Below, one piece after another: positions 24,801-35,373 of a stretch of DNA of 64,000 nucleotides. The stretch spans positions 3,590,828 through 3,654,827 of the forward strand of contig JASKMD010000004.1 of assembly GCA_030144725.1 (NCBI GenBank), given 5' to 3'. Every line of letters begins with the position of its first letter. The first letter of the stretch is position 1. The notes under the pieces were generated by a model. The model worked only from the letters and a program-made list of their open reading frames with translations. It was not told the origin of the DNA and made no database searches. Source of the DNA: Haematococcus lacustris. Taxonomy: Eukaryota; Chlorophyta; Chlorophyceae; Chlamydomonadales; Haematococcaceae. Both the position numbers and the translations under genes were made by a program.

Positions 24801-27800
24801 GGTAGCAGACACAAGGGACACTAGGTGCAACAGGCAGTGCTCAGTGCCCGTCAGCTCAGTGCCAGCCAGGCGGTACTGGGTCAATCCTGATCCAGAGAGC
24901 ACAACCCAGCATGTTGTATACATGTTTTTGATACATTACATTACATTATGCCATTATGTTGTGGCCACAGTCGGGAAACCCACAACCACCTTCAGTCGCC
25001 AGAAAATTGAGCGCCAGAATTTCTGGTCACAAGGAGCTGGGCAGCAGCAGCAGGCCCTGCACTGGGTGGGGCTTGCACATACAGCTGCACCCACTGGATG
25101 GGGCCCCAGGCTGAACCCACCTGCACATACAGCTGCACAGCAGCAGCTGGGTAGGACGTGAACTCTGGGTAGTTGCCGGTGGGGGGCAAGGGACTCCAGC
25201 TGTTGCCTGCAGGGCGCAGGGCCTCCGGCGTGTGCTGCCGCAAGCGGTATGCTTTTTGGAGCAGCCTGAGCAGCAGCATGACAGCCGGCCACTCACACAT
25301 TGTTGTTGCACTGGTTGCTGCACAACAGACAACAGCTACACAGACGTCAACTTTACCATCTAGTATATCTTCGACTACCTCCTGACCAAACTGGCATGAG
25401 ACCAAGAAAAAACCATGCGATCAGACTGGCATGTCCATGGCGGGTCATGATATGCCGCCCAACCCAATAGTGTAAGTGGTAGGCACTCATGCACCATGTC
25501 CATGTGCATTGGGTAAACTCCACACAACCCATTAACACCATCTGAGTCGGGCCACTAGTGGCCCCTAGTATTCCCGCTAGTGGCTGCTAGTGGCCACTAC
25601 TGGTCCGGCTCAAATGGAGGCCCTAGTGAGGGACAAGGGGGCTGGCATGTCCATACTCTCTCAGACAAGCTCACAATGCGCCCGCAAGCAGCCGACTAAA
25701 CTGAGCCTGTCAAGCAACTGCACCGAAATTGTTGAGTAAGTTTTGTTGGCCTGTCGAGCAACTGCACCACAATGTAAGATTGACCATGTTGCGGCCAATT
25801 GCGGTGAATGAGGTTGCGCAGGTCGAGAAAAGGGCACGAGGTAGGGTCAGGGGAATGGTTCTGGCCTGAACAGGAGCTGGTGTTGATGACATGTGGTGAT
25901 CACACGGCAAACACTGACTGCATGGCCACCGATGCACAGCCATGGAAGCTGTTGCTGCCACTGACACACTGGTATATCTGACATGGCCATAGCTGACATG
26001 GCAAACATGGCAAAAGCGGGAACGATGGCTGGAAGCGGGATGACTCATACCTGCTGCAGTCGATAGGCGGAGGCTTGCCCAGGAAATCAGCGAGCGCGCC
26101 AGGACTCTTCCGCTGCAACAGGCCTGACCTGAGAGCCACTCGGGCATGGACAGGATAGCAAATAACGCTATGTTTTATCGTAACCTTAACCATTCACGGG
26201 TTTGGCCATACGCCTCTACCCCAGCTGCTGGTGCAAGCCAGTCAGGGGCTGGTCTGACTAGCTAACCACCTTTTCCCCTGTTGCCGGTGCTTGGTGCTTG
26301 ATATCGCAAGCATGTCACTGCACTATGCCTGCATGCCCTGTTCCACACTTGCTGGCGCTGGGCAGCATGAGCTCAGCAGGGCATTGCATGAGGACCCCGC
26401 CAGGGTCACACCTTAGCCCAATCATGTAGGCAATCACAAAGTAGGGTAGGAAGTCAGGTCCTTCAGTGATGCAGTGGTCCCACAGCTGCAGCCACAAGCA
26501 CGAGCCATAGCAGATAGGATGTGGTAAACCACAGGAGGGTCAATCCCAGCCGACCACTGATCACTTCAGTAGATCAGTCAATCAGTAGATCATGCAAGCA
26601 CATGCTGTAGATTAGTGACTGGGTTGGGGCCAGCATTAAGATTAGGCCCTGCAGCAAGTAAGCACTGTGTTTGTGGCCAGGGCTAGGGCCCGTGACCTGG
26701 GTCAGCACAGCTTACCATCAACGTTAACATGGACTGTGACAGCTGTATATTTGCATACACCACAGGCAATAGTGTAGGTACAAGGCGCCTATGCCATGTG
26801 CATGGGAACATACCTCTCCACAGACAAAACACCACCCCTAGTGAGGGGACCTGATCCTGCCTTTGTGTGGTATTTGTTGCCCACTGGGCCGATAAGGGAG
26901 GTGCTGAACCACACATGCCTAAGCTTGACCCTGACGACACTTCAGGCAACCACGACTTGTTCCCCTGGGGAGATTCCCCTGCCCCACCCTGTGCAGCCCT
27001 TACCCTGAGCCAGTCAGGCTGTGCCAGCACAGAGCTGAGCAGGTCTTGCAACATGACCCACAGGATGCCCGGCAGCCCAGCTGGCGCCATGGCTTGAAGA
27101 TGTGTGACCTGCAGAGTGCCACACCACCAAAACCGTGGCTAGGGGCTGCTGGTTGAGGCAAGGTGTCGGGCATGGTGCTCCTGCAAGGGGCGGCGCCAAG
27201 GATGTGCCTTGGGTGTGGTGCTGGGGCTGGTAGCGTTTAGGCAGCGGTATGTCCAAGACAGCTGTGGTATGACGGTGGTTTCACACATTGAGGAGTGGGT
27301 CTTTCCTGTGATAAGCAGCTGTGATGCTGATGGCATGGGCATGCCATGAGCCTGCTGTTGTAGTAGGCTGCGGCTGGATGAAGGCCAAATGGCCACAAGA
27401 GTGATGGCCCTGTCATCAGCTCAAACCATCATAATGCATGGGACGCCATGTTCACCAGCCAGCACCACGCACCAGCTCATTGTCATGGAAGGTGAGCAGC
27501 GCGGTCAGCTTGGTCAGCATCCCCAAAGGAGGCTCAGGAAAGTGTTCAAACCAGCCTGGACAAACAGTGCACAGGACCCAGGATAGGGTTGTGAGCGGCC
27601 CCTTGAGCTTGCCCTGGTTTGACCACGACCCAGAGGAGCCGAGCCCATGGAGGTCAGCAGGTGTTGGTAGCATTGCACCCACCAGCAACTTATGTTCTTC
27701 ATTGCTTGAAGAGAGAAAGAGAAATTTGGTCCTGGGCAAAGAGGGAAACCAGGCTGACCACAACCCAGAGGAGACTGCGAATGCCTGCCGCATTGATTGC

Positions 27801-30800
27801 CGCACGCTGCCAGGCAAGGGGCTGAGTGCTACTGTGGTGTGCTTGGCCCAGCATGCGTGTCACGTGATGGCTGACATGCTGCGTGGTGGTGTGACCCAGC
27901 ATGCCTGCCGCAACGCCTACCTCCCATCTCTAGCCCGTTCCCAGCTTGTCCCAGCCCTATGCTCCATCTCTAGCCCAATCCCAGCTTGTCCCATGCAGCC
28001 CTAAACCAGCACCTTGGCCCTCAACCTTGAGCCTTCATTGCAATCGAATACACTAATTGTGGACCACTACAAAACAGTGTTTTTCTGTGTGGAGTTCCCA
28101 TCGCATGGCATGCTCATGGCCTATACATGTCATACACATGGTCAAGGTCGCCTACCACCTGCAGCATTGCCTGACCCGTTAGGGCTACCCCGTAGAGTTG
28201 GCATGACAAAACATGCACTAATTGTAAGCTGATGACAGCTCAACAAAGGGGGGCCACACACTACTGTGCCACAGCAGGATGCTGCTGCTGCTGCTGGGCC
28301 TTGGGAGGCTTGTCTCGCAGCCGCTTGTAGCCCAGGCCAGGATACTCCTTGCCTTTGGCTGGCAGCGCTCCCTGCTCTGGCCAGTAGCAGCCCTAAACCA
28401 GCATGCCTGCCGCGATGCAGTGAACACAGTGCTGCCATGCAGGGCACAGGCCTGCTGCACACCACACCTGGGGTCCAGTTGATCAGCAGCGTGGCCAGCA
28501 TCTCGAAGCAGGCAGGGCTGGTGGCGCAGGTGCCCCCCGCAGCGTGCAGCTTCACGATGGGGAACACCAGCCCGGGTATGAACCCGGCCTCAGCTGCATG
28601 CACCAGGAACAGGCAGGGCAGTGGGGGCAGAGGGGGAGGGAGGGCGTGCACAGCAGGGAGAGGCAAGGAGGGCAGGCAGGTCAGGACATGGCAGGGTAAG
28701 GCAGTTGTGCATGCATAGCTTGTTCTGGACCTGAGCTTGGCGTGATGTGAAGACACATGCAAGGACATAGCGTGAGCAGAAGCTGCAGCAGCAGGAGCAG
28801 TGGCGGTACACCTTGGCTTAAGCAACACTAGGCGGCATGCATCAGGCTCAGGCACTGAGCCCCTCTAAGCTTCCAGTACTGTGGTGGTCCCTCTCTAAAG
28901 GGGTAAGATACGGGGCAGGGGTTGGGGGCAGCAGCTGGAGCAAGGGCGGAGCCAGTTCACGAAGACCAGCTTCCACAGGCGGTCGGCCTCAATGGGTGGG
29001 AGGGAGGCAGCACAAGAGAGTGCAGCAGCATGGAGTGCAGAACTCAGTCATCAAGCAGCAGATGGCCAGGCAGGTAGGCCAAGAGGCGGGTAACAGCAGG
29101 ATGCAGCACTCACCAAAGACTGGGCACCAATGCGCTAGCTGGGACAGGGCATTGCCTAATCGGGACAGCAGCGCTGGGCTGGAGAGCGGCACTTGCTTAT
29201 GTAGGTTGGCGTAGGCTGCATGCCGGCCTTTGTTGACCAATGTCTGCGAGCCAGGCCACATGTGCCGACACCATGCCATAGGGTGTAGGCGATGATGGTG
29301 GCCTTGGTGATGGTAGCAGTGATGATGAAACTGTATATGTTTCCCCGATTGACCCCAGGGGCTTCAGGCCCAGCCATTTGCTGCCCCCGCCGCCCCTGCT
29401 GCCCCTGCCGCCCCTGCCCCCCTTGCTGCCCCCGCCGCCCCTGCTGCCCCTGCCCCCCTCGCTGCCCTCGCCGCCCCTGCCCCCCTTGCTGCCGCTGCCG
29501 TCCCTGCCTTTGGCCACCACCAGTTGCAGCAGCAGCCACCATGGCAGCTGCCGCAGCTGCTGCAGCAGTAGTAGCAACCGGCTGGTCCACTAAGGCCTCG
29601 GGTCCTGTTTGCCTGGCCTGGCTGGTCAAGGGTGGTGGACAGGCCAGGCGGTGGAGAAGCCTTCCTTCATGGGGCTGAGTTCCTTGGCTAAGGTCACAAC
29701 AGGCTGTGCCCACCAACCTGAAAGGCTTGAGCGTTGCCTGGCAGCTGGAGCAGGAATGCCCTGCACAGCACAGAATTTTCCAGCAGTGAGCGGCAGCCCT
29801 TGAGCCCTGAGCAGGGAGCACTGCAGAGAACCTGTTGCACTGCAGGCAGCACACCACTGACATGCGCCAGGTCTGGCCATGCAAGCCTGAACATTGAGTC
29901 ATTGGGTCCAAGGGAGGGTACAGCAGCTGGCTATAGTGGTGGCAGTGCGACCTGCTGCAATGTGAGGGGAGGTACGGGTGTTGCTTAGAGAAATCACTGC
30001 GTGAGAATGAGCCGTGACAGCCCTCAGTTGCTTTAAAAGCCACAGACGTCTCAAAGCATAGCACCCGCTGCTCAGTGTGCTGGTACAATACCCTGGCCTG
30101 ATCCACTGTCTCACATTCCCTCACACTAGCCATGGCACCGTTGTTGAAGCTGTTGGCATTGGCTATTGATCCTATAGCAAGAAGGAAGACGAAGAAGAAG
30201 ACTACTCCGGCAGAACTGGCGCGCATGCAGGGATAGGTTCCAGCCTGGGGCGTTGCCTGCCTCCACCACCAGGAAGAAGAGAAAGAGCGGAACGGTTCAC
30301 GGGGGTGCTGCGGATGCTAGGCAACGATGATGTTGCTGGTGATGGTGGTCATGATGATGGTGATGGTGGAGGTTGCTGGGTCTGAGGCCTACCAGATGCT
30401 GAGGCGGTGCTTAGCTGGGTACTCCCCGAACTGCAGCAGCAGGCACTGCAGCTGCTTCCTGTCCAGCGGCTGCGCTCCCCCTGTGGCTGCCAGCGTTGCC
30501 ACTCCCGACCCAGGCCGCACTCTCGCCACAGCATGGTTCGAGGGGCTGGCCGTCCTGGCAGCTGTGACATGTGTGACTGGCCGCAGCTGCCTGTCGTCCC
30601 TGCTAGCCACGTCCTCCCGGCTGTTGCTGGCATCTGGGTCATGTGCGGATGGAAGAGGATAGGCCGGCTGCTGCCCACGGTTCGCTGGCTTCACAGTCTC
30701 TGTCCCATTGCCTGCAGCCTGGAGGGGCTTCCTGAGTTGCTGAGGGGTCTGGTCTTTCGACAAGTCCTCCTCCAGGTCAGAGGTGGGACCACGGATGGGT

Positions 30801-33800
30801 ACCTGGGCAGGACATAGCACAGGGGGCCACACCAGAGGGCGCCACAGGGGATTAGAGTCAGTACTTAGCGCTGTACGTAGCGTTTGTATTACAACACCAT
30901 CTTTGAAAAACTTTTCATTTGGCACTATGAAAAGCGAGCTTTGACCAGTAGTTTGCGCACAAAATACACAGACTTTTCTACTTGAGCCATGTGTCCCAGT
31001 GACGTCAAGCTATAAATTTGAGGTTATAAACCTGGGCCATGTCAGTTTGAGCTAAGTCTGAGGGCTAAGTTTTGAGGGCTAAGTTTGAGCTCAACCTATT
31101 AGGAGCTCACCTCAGCATACACGCTGTCCACGTCCTTGGGCTGCACCACCCGCAAGGGCAGCACCCTGGTGGCATTGGCCCTGACAGCCGCCAGGTCGTA
31201 GATCAGCAACTGCAGCAACACAAGGCGGGTAGGGCGCGGTGTTGAGGCCAGGTAGGGCTTCACAGGGGTGTCAAGACTGGGCAGGGGGCCTGCAGCGACC
31301 CTGGAGCTAGATGTGGCGCTGCAGCAGCAGCAGTAGCAGCAGCAGAAGGGTGCTGCTGTCAGGGGCTGGGATATTAGTTACCTTGCCATCAGCAAGGAGC
31401 GCCAGCTGGTTAGCCAGGCCATCCATAGCAAACATGAAGCTGGCTTTGTGGCAGGCGAGGGCGATGGGCACGTGAGCCACCTCAGCACCCTCCCGCACAT
31501 TGATGAAGCGCACGTCTCCATTGCTGCACAACACATCAAGGCCATCAGGTCAATGCCTTGTGAACCCTGCCACCATCTCCCAGTCACAGCGACCCTGAGC
31601 TGCTTGCCATACTTGGCTGCCTGGCACTGAGACGCCAGACAGGGTGGCCTCCAGCCATGATGGTGGTGAGGGTAGGGGTGGCAGGTGGCATAGGGTCCCA
31701 TCCCAATCGCATCAAGTACACCTGCGGTGGCTAGTAAGGCCGTGATCCTGGTGTTGGCTGTCTTGCAAACACAGAGGGGAAGGTGGCAGCCAGTCCTGGC
31801 CTGGCAGCAGGCTGAGCCCAGGCCAGAACAGATCAGCCACCAGAGCTGCCCTCACCAACCTGCACAACACGGCCGCGGTGCAGGAGTCCGGTAGGAACTG
31901 CAGCTGCGTGGCTCCACCGGCGCAAGGCATGGTGGGCAGGAGGATGGCGTGGACCAGGCTGCCAGACGTCTGCAAGGCAGCCCTGGCTCTGGACTGATCA
32001 GAGAGCCACCGTGGGACGTTCTTTAACGATACCCATGGCTGCGACGTCAAACGCTCCTGTTGTCCATGGTGGGATGATCATCGAATCAGCACATACAGCC
32101 TGGCTCAGGGGCCTCACTGGGCTGTCATCAGAAGTCTGAGCAAGGGCAGCCGGCTCCAGGAGGGAGCATTACCCACTGCACCCTGACTGCTATCAATAGA
32201 GGGCGAATGTGGAAGGCGCAGCAAACGTGGCTGCCATGCCTGGGAAAACGAGCCTGGACGTTGGTTCTTTGGATCTTAGCTTTCATGAGGTGCTGGTGGC
32301 GGCAGAGGTCATTGTGGTGCTGGTGTTGTGGTGATGGTGAGCCTGATCAGCAGGGGCTGCCAGCAGGCTGTGACAGCAGCTGCCCCTAGGGGCTGGAGCC
32401 TCACCAGGCTGTAGAGCAGCAGGAAGGGCAGGTGCAGGCCGGCTGCGAGGAGTAGCTGGCTGTCAGGGCTGATGGCAAAGGTGTGCTGCAGCAGGCTGAG
32501 CTGGCTGGAGCCCAGCAGCTTGAAGTGGCGGCACAGCTGGGAGGTGACTGCATGCCACACGAAGAACGAGCCATCCTGCACAGGTGCTGCGTCATAGTGG
32601 GTCGCAGCTTGTGGCGACGATGATACTGACGATGTTGACTGTGATTTTGACGATGACATGTTCATGATATTTGTGATGATATAATGTAAGGAGTGTTGTT
32701 GTGCTGTTGTTGCACAGCGGGCCTTGGCTCCGACAATGATGATGGTGTTCATGATCTATGATATGGACATCATGACGCTGCTGCTGCTGATGATGATGCT
32801 GCTGCTGATGATAATGACAATTGTGATGATATTTAGTACAAAGATGATAGTGTGGATGATCTTTACTACGAAGATGATGATGATGATGATGATGATGGCC
32901 TAGCTGTCCCAGGGCAGCTGGCTCAGGCCCCACCTTGAACAACGCCAGTATGCACTGCTCATCAGGTGTGAACTGCGCCTGCACCAGGCCAAAGGGGCCG
33001 TTCCCCAGCGCCCGCCGCCGGCTCAGCTTCTGCCCCGCCACATCCACACCAGCAGAGTTTAGTGAAGAGGGGTCAGGCAAGGTGCAGTGGTTGCACATCC
33101 ACTTGTCATCCCATGTCCCACCACATGTCAACCCATGTCAGCAGCAGGAGGTGAGGAACACCACTAGCACCGCGACCAGCACATGAGTGGGGCCTGCCTG
33201 GATGCCCCTGTGATGAGGCAGCCATGACCACGGAAAGTTGGAGTGGGAGGGTGGTCGACCCTCCTTATGTTTGTGCATGCCTGTGCACCCAGGCTACAGT
33301 CCCACAGGCCCAGGCAAACAGGCATGCTCATTGGGAGACAGGGAGGGTTTGTTTCACATGCCTGTGTATGATGGCACGCCCTCCCACCTTGATGTCCCAG
33401 ATCACAGCCCCGTCCACGGCTGTCGTGAGCAGCTCATGGGTGCACGCTCGCACCGCCATGTGCTGGACTGGGCTGCGAGGGCAGGGCGCGGGGATGCAGG
33501 GCTTGGACCCGCCCCTGCTCCATTGTCTCACATTCCCTCACACTAGCCGCTGTTGAGGACATGGCACTGGCTGTTGAAGTAGCAGGCCAGGTCATCCAGC
33601 GGTTGGTGCGCCCAGCTTGGAGCCAGCGGCATGCTAAGCAAGTGCGGGGCCTGATGTGGTGTTCAATAGTGGCCCCCCGCAAGCCCCCACAGGCCCCACG
33701 CAGCAGCCAGGAAGCTTCACAGCCAGCAACCTCAGAGCTTGGGCCCAGCACTTCCCCGCCAGCCAAGCGCAGCAAGCGCACCCAGGCTGAGCAGGCAGCT

Positions 33801-35272
33801 GAGCCCACCCAGCCCACCAAGGGCAAAGGCAAGGCCAAGGGCAAGCCTGCCAAAGCCAAACCAGCACCACAGCCAGGCAGGTGGCTGGACAGGGACTGCA
33901 ATGCAGCGCTGAACATGCAGCGCATTGGGGAGAGCAGGTGGCGGCCACTGGAGCTGTGCTACTGGCCAGACCAGGGAGCTCTGCCAGCCAAGGGCAAGGA
34001 GTACCCTGGCCTGGGCTACAAGCGGCTGCGAGACAAGCCACCCAAGGCCCAGCCACAGCAGTAGCAGCAACCTGCTGAGGCACAGTAGTGTGTGGACCCC
34101 CTTTTGAGCCGTCGTCAGCTTACAATCAGTGCATGTGTTGAATGCCAACTCTTCACATAGCCCTCGCGGTCAGGCAATAGTGTAGGTGGTAGGCACTCGT
34201 GCACCATGTCCATGTGCATTGGGTATACTCCACACAGCCCATCAACACCATTTGAGTCGGGCCACTATTGGTCCCTAGTATTCCCGCTAGTGGCTGCTAG
34301 TGGCCACTACTGGTCTGGCTCAAATGGAGGCCCTAGTGAGGGACAAGGGGGCTGTACACATCTATGCACATCTCCTATGTGCAGCTTTCACATCTCCTCA
34401 TGGCCCTAGTGAGGGACAAGGGGGCTGTTACGCTTCATACTCACTTGCGGTGTTCCCTGAGGATGCCCAGCACTGTGCCCTTGCTGACGTCATAGGCCCT
34501 GATAGACGCATCCTGTGCAGGTACAGCCACTTCAGCATGGGCTGCAGTGGGAGGTGTGGGATGACCCCATGTGCATGACCCCATGTGCATGGGCAGCAGT
34601 GGAGCAGCGGTGGTGGCAGGGTGGGCACCCAGGAGGGATCCACAGGTTAATCACCAGCATACAGATGCTGCTGAGGAGTTGTGCGGTCCATGGGGAGGTT
34701 GGGGCGCACTCACTTGGAAGCCGATAAAGAGGCAGCGCTGGCCTCCAATGTTTGTGTACAGTGCTGCAGTGGCCAGCATGCCTACTCGATCTAGCTTCAC
34801 ATAACGGTTCCCAGCCAGGTTGAAACTGTACACAGAGCCTCGGGAATCGACTGCTCCTACATGGTTGCCACGGCTGTCAAACGCCACTGTGCTGAACTGT
34901 AGCTGCCGTATCTCTGCATTGGTTGTGGCTGATGGTGAGCTCAGCGTCAGTAGCAAGCCAGTTGGACCTGGCACAGGCTTGACTGGCCATATCTTCCCAT
35001 TCTCGCCAAGCACTGTCACACAGGCCTGCAAATGCAACACTTGCCATTCACGAGAGGCACGTCCAGGCAGCTCCATGTACACACAAGCTACACATAACTC
35101 GTACCATGGTCTAATAACGCCGCTAGAGTTGTACAGCAATCCACTTCAAATACACAGGCACGCACTGTGTACGTCGCAGTCAACGGTCAACGCCACTCTG
35201 CACTCCGCACTACTTCATAATACAGACCCGCAAATCGCTTGAAGGTTGGGGTAGCAACCTGGTATCTGCCAT
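15632..35272 (-). CDS. TBC1D31: TBC1D31 homologue: WD40, TBC domain and long coiled coil
   Basis: One minus-strand gene of more than 30 exons. The exon order follows animal TBC1D31 (WDR67), a centriolar-satellite scaffold linked to cilium formation. WD40 part: 35025-34714, 34512-34445, 33472-33388, 33029-32934, 32575-32405, 31969-31860, 31523-31382 and 31209-31111. TBC part: 30802-30393 (LLLQFGEYPAKHRLSIW), 29243-29114 (LGNALSQLAHWCPVFG), 28595-28468 (FPIVKLHAAGG...FEMLATLLINW), 27555-27473 (WFEHFPEPPLGML...FHDNEL), 27108-27004, 26485-26412, 26128-26051 and 25265-25121 (GNYPEFTSYP). Coiled coil: twelve exons from 24534 to 18375. C-terminal exons: 17676-16242 and 15855-15632. The proposed start, MADTRLLPQPSSDLR at 35272, is tentative. 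One short exon after the GEYPAKHRLSIW exon was not found. The known family lacks the TBC GAP arginine finger, so GTPase activation is not assumed. Confidence 0.92.
16242..17676 (-). other. large low-complexity exon of TBC1D31 homologue
   Basis: About 478 codons rich in Ser, Ala, Pro, Gln and Thr. It opens with an acidic block (VLDDDDDGDDDEAAQQ) and is otherwise disordered-looking. No domain is visible. It is much longer than the matching part of the animal protein and is probably an algal expansion. Confidence 0.7.
21612..21770 (+). mobile_element. Fanzor-tail family relic, copy B (very 5'-truncated)
   Basis: Starts within the tail at GLGYKRLRDKPPKTQPAEAQ plus stop (stop near 21679), followed by the shared 3' block (GTGTGTGGC, then TTGTTGAGCTGTCATCAGCT). 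It lies antisense in a TBC1D31 intron. Confidence 0.7.
22815..23737 (+). mobile_element. Fanzor-tail family relic, copy C (internal-deletion derivative with both ends)
   Basis: The most informative copy. CCCTTTGGAGG repeats at 22840-22878 precede an ATG at 22948 that opens MPPRKRPSAAEQEPPPTAS, a basic, NLS-like start. The Pro/Lys-rich linker (PAKRSKRTKAE) follows, then a frameshifted copy of the DRDCNAALNM-type tail (about 23175-23350) and the conserved 3' block to about 23737. The middle of the presumed nuclease, with RuvC-I and RuvC-II, is absent. It lies antisense in a TBC1D31 intron. Confidence 0.7.
25457..25640 (+). mobile_element. Fanzor-tail family relic, copy H (3' end only)
   Basis: Matches the outer 3' part of copy E (34172-34358): AATAGTGTA(A/G)GTGGTAGGCACTC, then the palindrome-rich GTGGCCACTA block, then CCCTAGTGAGGGACAAGG. 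No coding part remains. It lies in a TBC1D31 intron. Confidence 0.7.
27999..28394 (-). mobile_element. Fanzor-tail family relic, copy D
   Basis: On the minus strand the coding tail (ALPAKGKEYPGLGYKRLRDK, with one substitution here) runs from 28394 to the stop near 28266. A Gln run is encoded by CAG repeats, then the conserved 3' block ends at TTGAGGGCCAAGGTGCTGG near 28003. It is truncated upstream within the tail, and lies sense in a TBC1D31 intron. Confidence 0.7.
29156..30226 (-). CDS. doubtful 356-codon ORF with signal-peptide-like start, in a TBC1D31 intron
   Basis: The frame opens with MRASSAGVVFFFVFLLAIGS followed by IANANS, a good secretory signal by eye. A Cys/His-rich part follows, then an Ala run and a Gly-Gln-Arg repeat (GGQGRRGQRGGQGQQGRRGQ). 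It overlaps the TBC1D31 exon 29243-29114 in another frame, and its first 130 bases contain a CATTCCCTCACACTAGCC segment repeated near 33528. It may be a captured secreted-protein fragment or chance reading of GC-rich repeats. I know no homologue. Confidence 0.2.
   Translation of the reverse strand: MRASSAGVVFFFVFLLAIGSIANANSFNNGAMASVRECETVDQARVLYQHTEQRVLCFETSVAFKATEGCHGSFSRSDFSKQHPYLPSHCSRSHCHHYSQLLYPPLDPMTQCSGLHGQTWRMSVVCCLQCNRFSAVLPAQGSRAAAHCWKILCCAGHSCSSCQATLKPFRLVGTACCDLSQGTQPHEGRLLHRLACPPPLTSQARQTGPEALVDQPVATTAAAAAAAAMVAAAATGGGQRQGRQRQQGGQGRRGQRGGQGQQGRRGQQGGQGRQGQQGRRGQQMAGPEAPGVNRGNIYSFIITATITKATIIAYTLWHGVGTCGLARRHWSTKAGMQPTPTYISKCRSPAQRCCPD
32760..32900 (-). repeat. (GAT)n/(CTG)n-rich imperfect triplet tract
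   Basis: Clusters of GATGATGAT and CTGCTGCTG in a TBC1D31 intron, including nine GAT/ATG triplets near 32872-32898. Read on the minus strand they give His and Ser runs without coding meaning. Confidence 0.6.
33630..34395 (+). mobile_element. Fanzor-tail family relic, copy E (longest open tail)
   Basis: An open frame from 33561 to 34064 (about 145 codons in the repeat itself) reads VRGLMWCSIVAPRKPPQAP, a linker with PPAKRSKRTQAEQ and GKGKAKGKPAKAK, then GRWLDRDCNAALNMQRIGES, CYWPDQGALPAKGKEYPGLG and YKRLRDKPPKAQ. DRD-x-NAA-x-N is the third RuvC signature of TnpB and Fanzor nucleases, here with Cys at the fourth position. RuvC-I, RuvC-II and the zinc ribbon are not present. The 3' block continues to about 34395 and ends CCCTAGTGAGGGACAAGGGG. 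It lies antisense in a TBC1D31 intron. Confidence 0.7.
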
Positions 35273-35373
35273 CGCGTCGGGTCAGAGAAACAACCAACCA
35301 CCTAACTACGAGCTCTGTGTCTGGCCTTGTGCGCTTATCACTTCAACTTTATCTTCTCTCAGACCTGAGCACG
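35273..35373. promoter_or_regulatory. bidirectional TBC1D31 / AN1-C2H2 promoter
   Basis: Only about 100 bp lie between the proposed TBC1D31 start codon (minus) and the zinc-finger start codon (plus). Core promoter elements for both must overlap here or lie in the transcribed leaders. No TATA box is obvious. Confidence 0.45.
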
